DNA of 64,000 nt from Stenotrophomonas rhizophila (GTDB taxonomy: Bacteria; Pseudomonadota; Gammaproteobacteria; Xanthomonadales; Xanthomonadaceae), in contig NZ_RJKV01000002.1 in assembly GCF_003751305.1 (NCBI RefSeq), positions 744,001 through 808,000 on the forward strand, in the 5' to 3' direction. Position 1 is the stretch's first letter, and every line of letters begins with the position of its first letter. The position numbers were made by a program, and so were the translations under genes. Below the pieces are notes generated by a model. It was not told where the DNA came from and searched no databases. It saw only the letters and a program-made list of their open reading frames with translations. Shown one piece after another: positions 29,363 through 38,184 of this stretch.

Positions 29363-30706
29363 ATGACTGAGGCCGCAACGACCCGGCAGAAACTGCCTTT
29401 GCACTGGAAAATGGGCATTGGCTTCATCATCGGCCTGGTCCTCGGGCTGACCGTGCATGCCCTCGGCGGCACCGTTGACGGCCTGAGCGGCGTGGCCAAG
29501 TGGGTGATGGACTACATCACCAGCCCGGCGTCGGGCCTGTTCCTCAATCTGATCTTCATGCTCATCGTGCCGCTGATCTTCTCGGCGCTGATCATGGGCG
29601 TGTCGGAGATGGGCGACATCCGCGCCCTCGGCCGCATCGGCTGGAAGACGCTGGCCTACACCATCGTGCTGTCGGGCATCGCCGTGGGCATCGGTCTGGT
29701 GCTGGTCAATGTGCTCAAGCCCGGCGTGGGCGTGGACCCGGTCGTGGCCGCGCAGATGCTGGCCGAGAATGCAGAGCGCAGCAAGGAGATCGTCGCCGGT
29801 ATCCATGGCACGCCGAAGGGCATGGACATGCTGCTGTCGATCGTGCCGGGCAACGTGGTCGAGGCGGCCTCCAGCAACAGCGCGATCCTGTCGCTGATGT
29901 TCTTCGCACTGATGTTCGGCATCGGCATGGTGCTCTCGCCCGAAGAGAAGGTGGCCCCGCTGCGTCGTGCCATCGAAGGCATCTTCGAAGTCTCGATGAC
30001 CCTGATCAACCTGGTCATCCGCCTGGCCCCGTACGCGGTGGCCTGCTTCATGTTCAACCTGGCCGCGTTGTTCGGCTTCGAGCTGATCATCCGCCTGGGC
30101 GCGTACGTGGGCGTGGTGGTGCTGGCGCTGGGCCTGCACATGGTGGTGACCTACGGCGTGGCCGTGTGGCTGTCCGGCCGCTCGCCGCTGGCGTTCTTCC
30201 GCGATACCCAGGAGGCCACCGTGATGGCCTTCTCCACTGCCTCCAGCAACGCCACCCTGCCGACCGCGCTGCGCGTGGCCGACCAGATGGGCCTGCCGCA
30301 GAAAGTCTCGCGCTTCGTGCTGACCGTGGGCGCCACCGCCAACCAGAACGGCACGGCGCTGTTCGAGGGCGTGACGGTGATCTTCCTGGCGCAGTTCTTC
30401 GGGGTGGACCTGAGCATCGGCCAGCAGATCATGGTGATGGCGGTCTGCATCCTGGGCGGCATCGGCACCGCCGGCGTGCCCTCCGGCTCGCTGCCGGTGG
30501 TGGCGATGATCTGCGCCATGGTCGGCGTGAACCCGCTGGGCATCGGCCTGATCCTGGGCGTGAACCACTTCCTGGACATGTGCCGTACCGCGCTGAACGT
30601 CACCGGGGATCTGGCCCTCACCACCCTGGTAGCCAAGGGCGAGGTGGACGACGGCCCGGTCGTGGCCGCGGTGGCCCCGGCACCCGCGCCGGCTCCGCGC
30701 GACTGA
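29363..30706 (+). CDS. Dicarboxylate/amino acid:cation symporter (DAACS family)
   Basis: A 447-residue inner-membrane symporter of the GltP/DctA family with eight helices and two re-entrant hairpins. Signatures: [20 protein letters not shown] (TM2), the serine-rich hairpin [34 protein letters not shown] (NxxxT in TM7) and the hairpin [20 protein letters not shown]. The substrate is glutamate/aspartate or C4-dicarboxylates and cannot be separated by eye. GAGGAA precedes the ATG. The C-terminal tail is Ala/Pro-rich. A terminator follows, so it is monocistronic. Confidence 0.94.
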   Translation: MTEAATTRQKLPLHWKMGIGFIIGLVLGLTVHALGGTVDGLSGVAKWVMDYITSPASGLFLNLIFMLIVPLIFSALIMGVSEMGDIRALGRIGWKTLAYTIVLSGIAVGIGLVLVNVLKPGVGVDPVVAAQMLAENAERSKEIVAGIHGTPKGMDMLLSIVPGNVVEAASSNSAILSLMFFALMFGIGMVLSPEEKVAPLRRAIEGIFEVSMTLINLVIRLAPYAVACFMFNLAALFGFELIIRLGAYVGVVVLALGLHMVVTYGVAVWLSGRSPLAFFRDTQEATVMAFSTASSNATLPTALRVADQMGLPQKVSRFVLTVGATANQNGTALFEGVTVIFLAQFFGVDLSIGQQIMVMAVCILGGIGTAGVPSGSLPVVAMICAMVGVNPLGIGLILGVNHFLDMCRTALNVTGDLALTTLVAKGEVDDGPVVAAVAPAPAPAPRD

Positions 30707-30730
30707 GCCTGCGCAGGTCTGGTGGTTCCC

Positions 30731-30760
30731 GACGCCCCGCCTTGTGCGGGGCGTCGTCGT
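30731..30760 (+). terminator. Terminator-like hairpin after the symporter gene
   Basis: Perfect 10-bp stem GACGCCCCGC/GCGGGGCGTC (30731-30740 with 30746-30755), loop CTTGT, then GTCGTTAA; the T tract is weak. Confidence 0.65.
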
Positions 30761-30783
30761 TAAGGGCCGGGCCTGTCTTTGGC

Positions 30784-30812
30784 CTGACCCGGCCGATCAG
30801 CTGTGGGACAAT
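30784..30812 (+). promoter_or_regulatory. Candidate sigma-70 promoter for tktA
   Basis: CTGACC (30784-30789), 17-base spacer, GACAAT (30807-30812), 45 bases before the tktA ATG. Each hexamer matches four of six consensus positions. Confidence 0.45.
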
Positions 30813-30857
30813 GGGCCGCCCGCACGTTCGCGGCCGCCTCCCGATTCCGACAGAACC

Positions 30858-32867
30858 ATGACGCAGCCTACCCGCCGCCAGTTGGCCAATGCCATCCGCT
30901 TCCTTGCCGCTGATGCGGTCGAAACCGCCAAGTCCGGTCATCCCGGCATGCCGATGGGCATGGCCGACATCGCCGAAGTGCTCTGGAACGACTACCTCCG
31001 TCACAACCCCAAGAATCCCAAGTGGTTCAACCGCGACCGCTTCGTGCTGTCCAACGGCCACGGCTCGATGCTGCAGTACGCGCTGCTGCACCTGAGCGGC
31101 TACGACCTGCCGATCGAGCAGCTCAAGCAGTTCCGCCAGCTGGGCAGCAAGACCGCCGGCCACCCGGAACACCATGAAACCCCCGGCGTGGAAACCACCA
31201 CCGGTCCGCTCGGTCAGGGTCTGGCCAACGCCGTGGGCTTCGCCCTGGCCGAGAAGCTGCTGGCACAGCGCTACAACCGCCCGGAACACGAGATCGTCGA
31301 CCACCGCACCTGGGTGTTCCTGGGCGATGGCTGCCTGATGGAAGGCATCTCGCATGAAGCCGCCTCGCTGGCCGGCACCTGGGGCCTGTCCAAGCTGGTC
31401 TGCTTCTGGGACGACAACCACATCTCCATCGACGGCAACACCGATGGCTGGTTCACCGACAACACCCCCGAGCGTTTCGAAGCCTATGGCTGGAACGTGG
31501 TGCGCGGCGTCGATGGCCACGATCCGGACAGCATCAAGTCCGCCATCGACAGCGCGTTGTCGCAGTTCGACAAGCCGACCCTGATCTGCTGCCGCACCAC
31601 CATCGGCTTCGGTTCGCCGAACAAGGCCGGCAAGGAATCCAGCCACGGCGCCCCGCTGGGCAAGGATGAGCTGGAAGCGACCCGCAAGCAGCTGGGCTGG
31701 CCGTATGGCCCGTTCGAGATTCCCGAAGAGATCTACGCCGGCTGGCGTGCCGGCGGCACCGGCACCCTGCGCCAGGCCGAGTGGGAACAGCAGTTCGACA
31801 AGTACGCCGCGCAGTTCCCGGCCGAGGCCGATGAGCTGATCCGTCGTTCGCACGGCGAGCTGCCGGCCGATTTCATCGCCAAGGCCGATGCCTACATCGC
31901 CCAGGTCCAGGCCGATGGCCAGACCATCGCCTCGCGCAAGGCCTCGCAGCTGGCGATCGAAGCGTTCGCGCCGCTGCTGCCGGAACTGGTGGGCGGTTCG
32001 GCCGATCTGGCGCACTCCAACCTGACCCTGTGGAAGGCCAGCAAGTCGGTCGCGACCGATGACCCGAACGCCAACTACGTGTACTACGGCGTGCGCGAGT
32101 TCGGCATGACCGCCATCGCCAACGGCCTGGCCCTGCATGGCGGGTTCATTCCGTTCGACGCCACCTTCCTGGTGTTCAGCGATTACGCCCGCAACGGCGT
32201 GCGCATGAGCGCGCTGATCCCGGCCCACGCGATCCACGTGTACACGCACGATTCGATCGGCCTGGGCGAAGACGGCCCGACCCACCAGCCGGTGGAGCAT
32301 CTGGCCTCGCTGCGCTACATCCCGAACAACGATGTGTGGCGCCCGTGCGATGCGGTCGAATCGGCGGTCAGCTGGAAGGCCGCGATCACCCGCAAGGATG
32401 GCCCGAGCTGCCTGGTCTTCAGCCGTCAGAACCTGCCGCACCAGCCGCGCAGCACCGAGCAGGTCGCCCAGATCGCGCGCGGTGGGTATGTGCTGGCCGA
32501 TGCGGAAGGCGGCGTGCCGGACGTGATCCTGATCGGCACCGGTTCGGAAGTCGGCCTGGCCGTGACCGCCAAGGCGGAACTGGATGCCGCCGGCATCAAG
32601 ACCCGCGTGGTGTCGATGCCGTCGACCGACGTCTTCGAGCGTCAGGACGCGGCGTACCGTGAGTCCGTGCTGCCCAACGCCGTGCGCAACCGCGTGGCCG
32701 TGGAAGCCGGCGTCACCGGTTTCTGGCGCCAGTACGTGGGCCTGGACGGTGCGGTGGTGGGTATCGACACCTTCGGTGCGTCGGCCCCGGCGGAGGCGCT
32801 GTACAAGCACTTCGGCATCACTGCCGAGCACGTCGTGGCTGCGGCCAAGGCGCAGCTGGCGAACTGA
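30858..32867 (+). CDS. tktA: Transketolase
   Basis: A 669-residue thiamine-diphosphate enzyme of the pentose phosphate pathway. The PP domain begins [26 protein letters not shown] with the conserved SGHPG, has [17 protein letters not shown] and the cofactor motif [18 protein letters not shown]; the Pyr domain has [19 protein letters not shown] with the catalytic Glu, and [17 protein letters not shown]. Length is that of E. coli TktA. The start is the first ATG consistent with [15 protein letters not shown] strong terminator follows. Gene order with gap-pgk-pyk-fba further downstream is a broken version of the tkt-gap-pgk clusters of proteobacteria. Confidence 0.97.
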   Translation: MTQPTRRQLANAIRFLAADAVETAKSGHPGMPMGMADIAEVLWNDYLRHNPKNPKWFNRDRFVLSNGHGSMLQYALLHLSGYDLPIEQLKQFRQLGSKTAGHPEHHETPGVETTTGPLGQGLANAVGFALAEKLLAQRYNRPEHEIVDHRTWVFLGDGCLMEGISHEAASLAGTWGLSKLVCFWDDNHISIDGNTDGWFTDNTPERFEAYGWNVVRGVDGHDPDSIKSAIDSALSQFDKPTLICCRTTIGFGSPNKAGKESSHGAPLGKDELEATRKQLGWPYGPFEIPEEIYAGWRAGGTGTLRQAEWEQQFDKYAAQFPAEADELIRRSHGELPADFIAKADAYIAQVQADGQTIASRKASQLAIEAFAPLLPELVGGSADLAHSNLTLWKASKSVATDDPNANYVYYGVREFGMTAIANGLALHGGFIPFDATFLVFSDYARNGVRMSALIPAHAIHVYTHDSIGLGEDGPTHQPVEHLASLRYIPNNDVWRPCDAVESAVSWKAAITRKDGPSCLVFSRQNLPHQPRSTEQVAQIARGGYVLADAEGGVPDVILIGTGSEVGLAVTAKAELDAAGIKTRVVSMPSTDVFERQDAAYRESVLPNAVRNRVAVEAGVTGFWRQYVGLDGAVVGIDTFGASAPAEALYKHFGITAEHVVAAAKAQLAN

Positions 32868-32902
32868 TGGTGGCGCCGGGCGCTGCCCGGTAGCTGCAAC
32901 GC

Positions 32903-32936
32903 GAAAGGCCGGGGAGATTCCCCGGCCTTTTCGTTT
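32903..32936 (+). terminator. Rho-independent terminator after tktA
   Basis: 13-bp stem (32903-32915 with 32919-32931) around GAT, ending CCTTTTCGTTT, 35 bases past the stop. Confidence 0.85.
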
Positions 32937-32973
32937 GTACGAAGGGCAAACACCACGCCATCCTTGATCGAGG

Positions 32974-33000
32974 GTAGATCCACGCATGGCGTGGATCTAC
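32974..33000. repeat. SMAG/REP-like perfect palindrome (GTAG at both ends)
   Basis: GTAGATCCACGC, ATG loop, then the exact complement, so both strands begin with GTAG. It ends one base before the stop codon of the convergent acetyl-CoA hydrolase gene and lies 38 bases past the tktA terminator. Confidence 0.72.
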
Positions 33001-33001
33001 A

Positions 33002-34954
33002 TCACCCGGCTGCGGTGCGCGCCAACCCCAGCCGCAGCAACCGCGCCTCGATGCGTTCGCCCATCGTCTTCGGCGCCTCCAGCCCCATCCGCTGCAGATA
33101 GGCCTGATCGCCATCACCGGCGGGTTGGGCGACGGCGGACAGCACCGTGCGCAGCTTGGCCATCGGCGTCTGGGTGTTCTGTTTGAGCCAGCCCAATGCT
33201 TTGACGAGATGCTGCTCGACCTCGGTGAAATCACTGCCCAGTGGGTAGTCCGGCAGCAGTCCAGACTGGCGGAACGGTGCCAGTGCGGCACTGACGGCGG
33301 CGGCCGTGTTGCGCTGCCCATCACCGGCCGCAGTGAAACCAGTCGCCAGTTTCTTCGACGCCTTCGCCTTGTCCAGCAACGCGGCCTGGAACTGCGCGTC
33401 GGTGATCGCAGCCATGGCGATCACGCAGTCCTCGTCGGTCATGTTGCGCAGGTCGGCGATGCCGTACTCGTTGATGTAGAGGTCGCGCAGATGCCGCGGA
33501 ATCGTGGTGTGTCCGTAGTTCCAGCGCACGTTGGAGTGCAGTACGCCCTTGTCCTCGCGGGTGGCGCGGAAGATCAGCGCACTGCGGGCGCCCGGCAGGG
33601 CATGCGCCATCGCCACGAAGTTGTACTGGCCGCCCACGCCGGAGACCACGCGGCCGTCTTCCAGCGCATCGGAAACGGCCGCGCCGAGCGCGGTGGCCAT
33701 CATGCAGGAGTTGAAAAAGCGTGCATCGCGGCGCTGCATCCGCTCCAGCGTTTCATCGCCGCCGTAGAGCTGGTTGATCTCACTGATGCGGCGCATGCCG
33801 ATCGCGCTGCGTTCCTCATCAGGCAGATCGCGCAGCCACTGGTAGAACTCCGGCGAGCCCAGATAGAACGCGCCGTGCAGGTATTCGCCCTCGGCCTCGA
33901 GCGTGGCGTAGTCGGTGGTCCAGGCGGTGCCGTTCTCGATCCGCTGCAACAACGCCAGATCGTCATGCACCTTGCGCCGGATCACCCCGGTCTGGACCAG
34001 CCGGCGGAAGCCTTCGTTGAGCATTTCGCTGCAGCCGTACAGACCGATCTCGAATGGCTCCAGGCCACCGCATTCCAGCACGGTGGGGTGGCTGGCCAGG
34101 CCGGGATCCAGCGCCTGCAGAATCTGGCGGTAACGCGCATTGTCGGTATGCCGCAGCACCAGCGCATGGCTGAGCGCATCGGCCAGCGTGCCGATGCCGA
34201 TCTGCAGCGTGCCGCCATCGCGCACCAGCGTGCTGGCGTACAGGCCGATCGCGTAATCGGCATCGCTGACTGGCTGGCGGGGCAGTCCGAACAGCGCCGG
34301 GTAGGGCCCCGGCGGGGTGATCACCAGATCGAAGAACGACACATCCACCGTGGCCGAGCCGGCCAGATACGGCAGCTGCGGATCGATCTCGGCGATCATC
34401 AACGGCCGGGGCAGCCCGCGGGCGACCATCGCATCCAGCGTGTCCTGGGTGATGTCGTTGTTGCACGACAGCGACAGGCGCCGATCATTCGCGCGCATCG
34501 CCACTTTCTGCACGATCGCATGCGGCGCGCGCTGGGCCACCGCATCGGCGGCGTGCGTGTAGTTGAGGCTGGTGTAGCTGCGCTGGGCCTGCGAGGAATT
34601 CAACAATGCGCCGGACTGCATGTAGAACTCTTCCACCTGCACATGCGCCGGCAGCTGGTCGCGCACCATCGCATCGGCGTAGGCCAGGCGCGGGAACTCC
34701 TCACCGAAATGACGTTCGGCGAACGGCTTCATGAAGCGCGCTTCCAGCCCGGCACCGCCGCGCGGCGGGTTCAGCGACAGTGCGGTGTACACCTGCAGCG
34801 GTCGCGAGGCGTCGTTTTCCACACGGGCGTACAGCGCGTTGAGCAGCCGGTGCGGCTTGCCCAGGGCGAGCGGGGCGCCAATGCGCAGGGGGCCATCGAC
34901 CCGCTGCAGCAGCCAGTCGACGGCGGCGTCCAGGTCGGTCAGGTGTTCGGTCAT
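33002..34954 (-). CDS. Acetyl-CoA hydrolase/transferase family protein (long form)
   Basis: A 650-residue protein whose middle and C-terminal parts match the acetyl-CoA hydrolase/CoA-transferase family: LQIGIGTLADALSHALV, then the C-terminal signature VSGVGGQYNFVAMAHALPGARS and YINEYGIADLRNMTDEDCV. Classical members have 430-500 residues. Here about 120 extra residues sit in an insert around 300-420 (EFYQWLRDLPDEERSAIGMRRISEINQLYG) and a C-terminal extension (about 560-650). The CoA ester and whether it is a hydrolase or transferase are unknown. It converges on tktA and is divergent from the BlaI operon. Confidence 0.88.
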   Translation of the reverse strand: MTEHLTDLDAAVDWLLQRVDGPLRIGAPLALGKPHRLLNALYARVENDASRPLQVYTALSLNPPRGGAGLEARFMKPFAERHFGEEFPRLAYADAMVRDQLPAHVQVEEFYMQSGALLNSSQAQRSYTSLNYTHAADAVAQRAPHAIVQKVAMRANDRRLSLSCNNDITQDTLDAMVARGLPRPLMIAEIDPQLPYLAGSATVDVSFFDLVITPPGPYPALFGLPRQPVSDADYAIGLYASTLVRDGGTLQIGIGTLADALSHALVLRHTDNARYRQILQALDPGLASHPTVLECGGLEPFEIGLYGCSEMLNEGFRRLVQTGVIRRKVHDDLALLQRIENGTAWTTDYATLEAEGEYLHGAFYLGSPEFYQWLRDLPDEERSAIGMRRISEINQLYGGDETLERMQRRDARFFNSCMMATALGAAVSDALEDGRVVSGVGGQYNFVAMAHALPGARSALIFRATREDKGVLHSNVRWNYGHTTIPRHLRDLYINEYGIADLRNMTDEDCVIAMAAITDAQFQAALLDKAKASKKLATGFTAAGDGQRNTAAAVSAALAPFRQSGLLPDYPLGSDFTEVEQHLVKALGWLKQNTQTPMAKLRTVLSAVAQPAGDGDQAYLQRMGLEAPKTMGERIEARLLRLGLARTAAG

Positions 34955-35134
34955 GCGGCGCTATCCTGCGAAATCATGCGGGCCATTACAGCATTTCGGG
35001 TTTGAACAGACGGCGACGCGGGCACGGCGCGCGGCAGTCCCGGCGTCGCGCGACCGTTCGGCCGTGCCTCATCGAGCGTGTCGTGGAGCATGGACCGATG
35101 CTGGCAGCGGCTGCATGAACCGGCTGTCGAAGGG

Positions 35135-35163
35135 TTGACACACACGCTGATTACGGGCGTAAT
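35135..35163 (+). promoter_or_regulatory. Promoter of the blaI-M56 operon
   Basis: Perfect -35 TTGACA at 35135-35140, 17-base spacer, -10 CGTAAT at 35158-35163. The -10 is inside the first operator-like palindrome, so a bound repressor would occlude polymerase. Confidence 0.65.
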
Positions 35164-35164
35164 C
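35149..35164 (+). promoter_or_regulatory. Operator-like palindrome 1 for BlaI
   Basis: GATTAC-GGGC-GTAATC, a perfect 6-bp inverted repeat that overlaps the -10 hexamer. The half-site TTAC/GTAA resembles the TACA/TGTA core of BlaI/MecI boxes. Confidence 0.65.
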
Positions 35165-35172
35165 GAGTTGTC

Positions 35173-35188
35173 GATTACGGGTGTAAAT
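35173..35188 (+). promoter_or_regulatory. Operator-like palindrome 2 for BlaI
   Basis: GATTAC-GGGT-GTAAAT, five of six pairs, 24 bases centre-to-centre from operator 1 (a little over two helical turns). It overlaps the first ATG of blaI. Two spaced boxes are the usual BlaI autoregulatory layout. Confidence 0.6.
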
Positions 35189-35189
35189 G

Positions 35190-35555
35190 ATGAGTCAGAT
35201 CAGTGAAGCCGAAGCCGTGGTGATGGAGGTGCTGTGGCGCAGCCATCCACTGGGTGCCGACGAGGTGGTCGCCGCGCTGGCCAGCCGGGACTGGGCCGAG
35301 CCCACCATCAAGACGCTGCTCAACCGGCTGCTGACCAAGGGCGCGATCAGCGCCAGCCGGGACGGGCGGCGCTATCTGTATTCGCCGGAGCTGCAGCGCC
35401 AGGCCTGGGTGGCCGAGCAGAGCGAAGGCTTCCTGGGCCGGGTCTTCGATGGTCGCGTGGCGCCGCTGGTGGCGCATTTCAGCCAGCGCGGCGAGCTCAG
35501 CGCGCGGGACATCGCCGAACTGAAGCAACTCATCCAGGCGCTGGACCATGACTGA
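35190..35555 (+). CDS. BlaI/MecI/CopY family transcriptional repressor
   Basis: A 121-residue repressor. The winged-helix N-terminal domain (QISEAEAVVMEVLWRSHPLGADEVV; WAEPTIKTLLNRLLTKGAI; GRRYLYSP wing) is typical of BlaI, and the C-terminal helices (FDGRVAPLVAHFSQ...) form the dimer interface cleaved by BlaR1 in classical systems. I chose the second of two adjacent ATG codons because GGGTG is six bases before it. It overlaps the M56 protease gene by eight bases. Two palindromes on its own promoter imply autorepression. Confidence 0.9.
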   Translation: MSQISEAEAVVMEVLWRSHPLGADEVVAALASRDWAEPTIKTLLNRLLTKGAISASRDGRRYLYSPELQRQAWVAEQSEGFLGRVFDGRVAPLVAHFSQRGELSARDIAELKQLIQALDHD

Positions 35556-36759
35556 CCTGCTCGATGGACTGCTGCAGGCCAGCGTGTGGCTGGCGGTCGC
35601 GGCGCTCGTGGTGGCCGCCGCACGGCCTGTGCTGCTGCATTTGGGGGGCGCCGCCCTGGCGTATCGCAGCTGGTGGCTGTTGCCGCTGATGCTGATCGCC
35701 CCGTGCCTGCCACTGCCGCAGCTGCCGATCAGCGAAACGGCGCCGGTGATGGTCATGGCCTCGGCCCTGCGCACGCCTGCCGTGCCCACCGATGCCTCGC
35801 AGTGGGCGCTGCTGCTGTTGGCGGTGTGGTTGCTGGGCGCGGTGGCGATGGCCTGCGTCAGCTGGCGCGCGCAGCGCCGCTTCGCGCAGGCCCTGGGCAC
35901 GCTGCAGCCGCGCACGGACGGCAGCTGGCAAGCCAGTGGCGACCCGGGCCTGCCGGCGCTGGTTGGCCTGTGGCGGCCGCGGATCGTGGTCGGCCCCGAC
36001 TTCGAGCAGCGGTTCAGCCCCGCCGAGCAGGACCTGATCCTGCGCCATGAACACAGCCACCGCCGTCATGGCGATCCCTGGGCAAACGCCGCGCTGGCCG
36101 CGCTGCGCTGCGTGTTCTGGTTCCACCCGTTGCTGCCGTGGGCGGCGCGCCGGTTCGTGCGGGATCAGGAACTGGCCTGCGACGCGCGCACGGTCGACCC
36201 GCATCCGGCGCTGCGCCGGCTTTACGCCAACGCGCTGCTCAAGGCGCAGTTGGTCCACCCGGTTGCCCCGATGGCCTGCCACTGGCGCAGCCAACCGATG
36301 TTGAAGGAGCGGATTGCCATGTTGAAGGAACACAAGCCGAAGGCGTTGCCGTGGTTGACCGGGCAGGTGCTGGTGGTCGGGCTGTGCGTGGGGCTGTGCA
36401 CGGTGGCGTGGGCGAGTCAGGGCAGCGGCGGCGTCCCCGCCAGCGGGATCGGCCAGGGCGCAGAGCTGGCCGATCGCAATGCCATCGCCCACAAGATGCC
36501 GCCGCCGTCATACCCGAAGATCGCCTTCGAGCAGAGCATCGTCGGCAAGGTCGTGGTGCGGGTGGACATCGATGCCGAAGGCAAGGCGACCAACGTACGC
36601 GTGCTGGAGGCGACTCCGGCGGGTGTGTTCGATGAGGCGACGGTCGCTGCGGCGAAGCAATGGACCTTCGAGCCGGCGATCAGGAATGGCAAGGCCGTGG
36701 CATCGGCGTTGAAGGTTCCGGTCACCTTTGCCATGGATGACGAGGTGCCAGCGCCATGA
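35548..36759 (+). CDS. M56 family (BlaR1-like) membrane metalloprotease fused to a TonB C-terminal domain
   Basis: A 403-residue protein. The N-terminal part has helices at about 10-30, 42-60 and 86-104, then the zinc site HEHSH at 167-171 with the third ligand Glu in RDQELACD (208), which define M56 proteases. A further helix lies at about 265-285. The periplasmic C-terminus (about 315-398) is not a penicillin-binding sensor as in BlaR1 but a TonB C-terminal domain: SYPKIAFEQSIVGKVVVRVD, ...EATPAGVFDEATVAAAKQW, ending VPVTFAM. It presumably cleaves BlaI on an envelope signal; the signal is unknown. It overlaps the next gene by ATGA. Confidence 0.9.
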   Translation: MTDLLDGLLQASVWLAVAALVVAAARPVLLHLGGAALAYRSWWLLPLMLIAPCLPLPQLPISETAPVMVMASALRTPAVPTDASQWALLLLAVWLLGAVAMACVSWRAQRRFAQALGTLQPRTDGSWQASGDPGLPALVGLWRPRIVVGPDFEQRFSPAEQDLILRHEHSHRRHGDPWANAALAALRCVFWFHPLLPWAARRFVRDQELACDARTVDPHPALRRLYANALLKAQLVHPVAPMACHWRSQPMLKERIAMLKEHKPKALPWLTGQVLVVGLCVGLCTVAWASQGSGGVPASGIGQGAELADRNAIAHKMPPPSYPKIAFEQSIVGKVVVRVDIDAEGKATNVRVLEATPAGVFDEATVAAAKQWTFEPAIRNGKAVASALKVPVTFAMDDEVPAP

Positions 36760-37328
36760 GGCAGCCTTGCGTCCCCGCACTGGCAGCGCTGTTGATGGCT
36801 GGCTGTGCCACCCATGAGACGCTTACGTCAGTGGACACGCGGGCAGAGAATGTCGGGCATCAGCGCCTGGATCCGGCCAGCGGCACGGGTACTGCGCAGA
36901 CGGCGAGCTACCAGCTGAAGGCCGCCGAAGGCTACCGGATGCCGCAGCTCAATGCCGGCCCGGACCCGGTGCTTGGCGATCGCGATCCGCGCAGTGAGCT
37001 TGCGCCCACGACGGTGTGTCTGCAGTTGGTCATCGATGCCCAGGGCCGCGTGGAGCGAAGTCTGGCGGTGCAGGACCGTGACGAATGCGCCGCTGGCAAT
37101 GCCCCTGAGAATGCGCCGTTGCTGCAGTCAGCGCAGGATGCGGTGGCGGTCTGGCAGTACGTACCCGCAGCGGTGTGTCACTTCGCGGAGGGTAAGGTTC
37201 CAGCGAACCGGGGCGATTGCAAGGATGCCGCGCGCATCGAACCTGTCCCGGTCAGCCTGCTGTATGCCTTCACCTTCGAAATCGTGAAAGGCAAGGCGAC
37301 CGTGCGCAGCGGGACGCGGGCGAAGTAG
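36756..37328 (+). CDS. Putative lipoprotein with TonB-C-like region, last gene of the blaI operon
   Basis: A 190-residue protein beginning with a short signal peptide and lipobox LMAGC (Cys 17). I do not recognise a named family. Residues about 85-180 show the spacing of a TonB C-terminal domain (CLQLVIDAQGRVERSLAV, AQDAVAVWQYVPA, VSLLYAFTFEI), with four extra cysteines that could form disulphides. Start and stop context (ATGA overlap with the M56 gene) makes it the third gene of the operon, so it may be part of the sensor. The TonB-like assignment is by eye. Confidence 0.7.
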   Translation: MRQPCVPALAALLMAGCATHETLTSVDTRAENVGHQRLDPASGTGTAQTASYQLKAAEGYRMPQLNAGPDPVLGDRDPRSELAPTTVCLQLVIDAQGRVERSLAVQDRDECAAGNAPENAPLLQSAQDAVAVWQYVPAAVCHFAEGKVPANRGDCKDAARIEPVPVSLLYAFTFEIVKGKATVRSGTRAK

Positions 37329-37361
37329 CCGGACGCGATGCCTCACCACGCGGCGGGATCC

Positions 37362-38174
37362 CTATCCGCCGCGAAGCGCGCCGCCCTGGATGTTCGCCTT
37401 CACCGAAGCGTCCATCAGCTTTGGTTCGGCCAGCGTGGCATCACGTGCCTGCCGGGTAGCAACGAACTCGGCTTCGCTGACGCCGTCATGCAGGTGGATG
37501 TTGTGCGCGCGTTGCTCGCCGATGGTGGACTGATTGGCGACCTCGCGACCGCCCGGACCGTAGTCATGGCAGATGAACACACGGGTCGCATCGGGTAATG
37601 CCAGCATCCGTTGGATCGAGCGGTACAGTTGTCCCGCATCACCGCCCGGAAAGTCGCAGCGGGCGGTGCCGCCGTCGGGCATGAACAACGAATCGCCGGT
37701 GAACAGCGCATCGCCGATGCGATAGGCGACGCTGTCGCTGGTGTGCCCCGGCACTGCGATCACTTCGGCGTCGATATCACCGAGGGTGAAGCGCTCGCCA
37801 TCGGTGAACAGATGGTCGAACTGCGAGCCATCGGTCGGTACATCCAGCGCATAGCGTGGCGCGAAGGTGCGCTGCACCTGCACGATGCCCTGGCCCATCG
37901 CCAGCGTCGCGTCCGACCACTGGGATTTCAGCCAGCGCCCGGCGCTGATGTGATCGGCGTGGGCGTGGGTGTCCAGCAGCCAGCGCACCTGCAGCCCGTG
38001 CTCGCGCACATGGGCAAGCAGCGGCTGCAGTGGCCCGGCACCGAGTGCATCGGTGTCCGGGTCGTAATCCAGCACGGGGTCGATCACCGCCGCCTGCAAC
38101 GTCGCCGGGTCATGCACCACGTAGCTGAAGGTGTGGCTGTCCGGGTGGAAGAAACTGGCGACGTGCAGTGACAT
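37362..38174 (-). CDS. MBL-fold metallo-hydrolase (persulfide dioxygenase/Blh-like)
   Basis: A 270-residue metallo-beta-lactamase-fold protein. The metal motif THAHADH (about 94-100), a second His in PGHTSDSVAYR (about 151), GDSLFMPDGG (Asp, about 173) and CHDYGP (His, about 210) are conserved. The pattern DTHAHADHISAG plus TGDSLFMPD...RCDFPGGD is that of ETHE1/Blh-type sulfur transfer enzymes, which oxidise glutathione persulfide; unlike typical Blh operons no ArsR-type bigR is adjacent. The frame extends upstream into the nuclease gene, but MSLHVASFFHPDSHTFSY is the family start. It follows the S1/P1 gene by 10 bases. Confidence 0.9.
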   Translation of the reverse strand: MSLHVASFFHPDSHTFSYVVHDPATLQAAVIDPVLDYDPDTDALGAGPLQPLLAHVREHGLQVRWLLDTHAHADHISAGRWLKSQWSDATLAMGQGIVQVQRTFAPRYALDVPTDGSQFDHLFTDGERFTLGDIDAEVIAVPGHTSDSVAYRIGDALFTGDSLFMPDGGTARCDFPGGDAGQLYRSIQRMLALPDATRVFICHDYGPGGREVANQSTIGEQRAHNIHLHDGVSEAEFVATRQARDATLAEPKLMDASVKANIQGGALRGG

Positions 38175-38184
38175 GGTGCTGACC

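Noticed and set aside
33125..35005. A 626-codon plus-strand open frame opposite the acetyl-CoA hydrolase gene
   Set aside because: Its composition is typical of an antisense frame; the opposite strand has clear family motifs.
35187..36759. A beta-lactam resistance locus (blaI/blaR1)
   Set aside because: The protease has a TonB C-terminal domain rather than a penicillin-binding sensor and there is no beta-lactamase gene nearby, so the resistance label is not justified.
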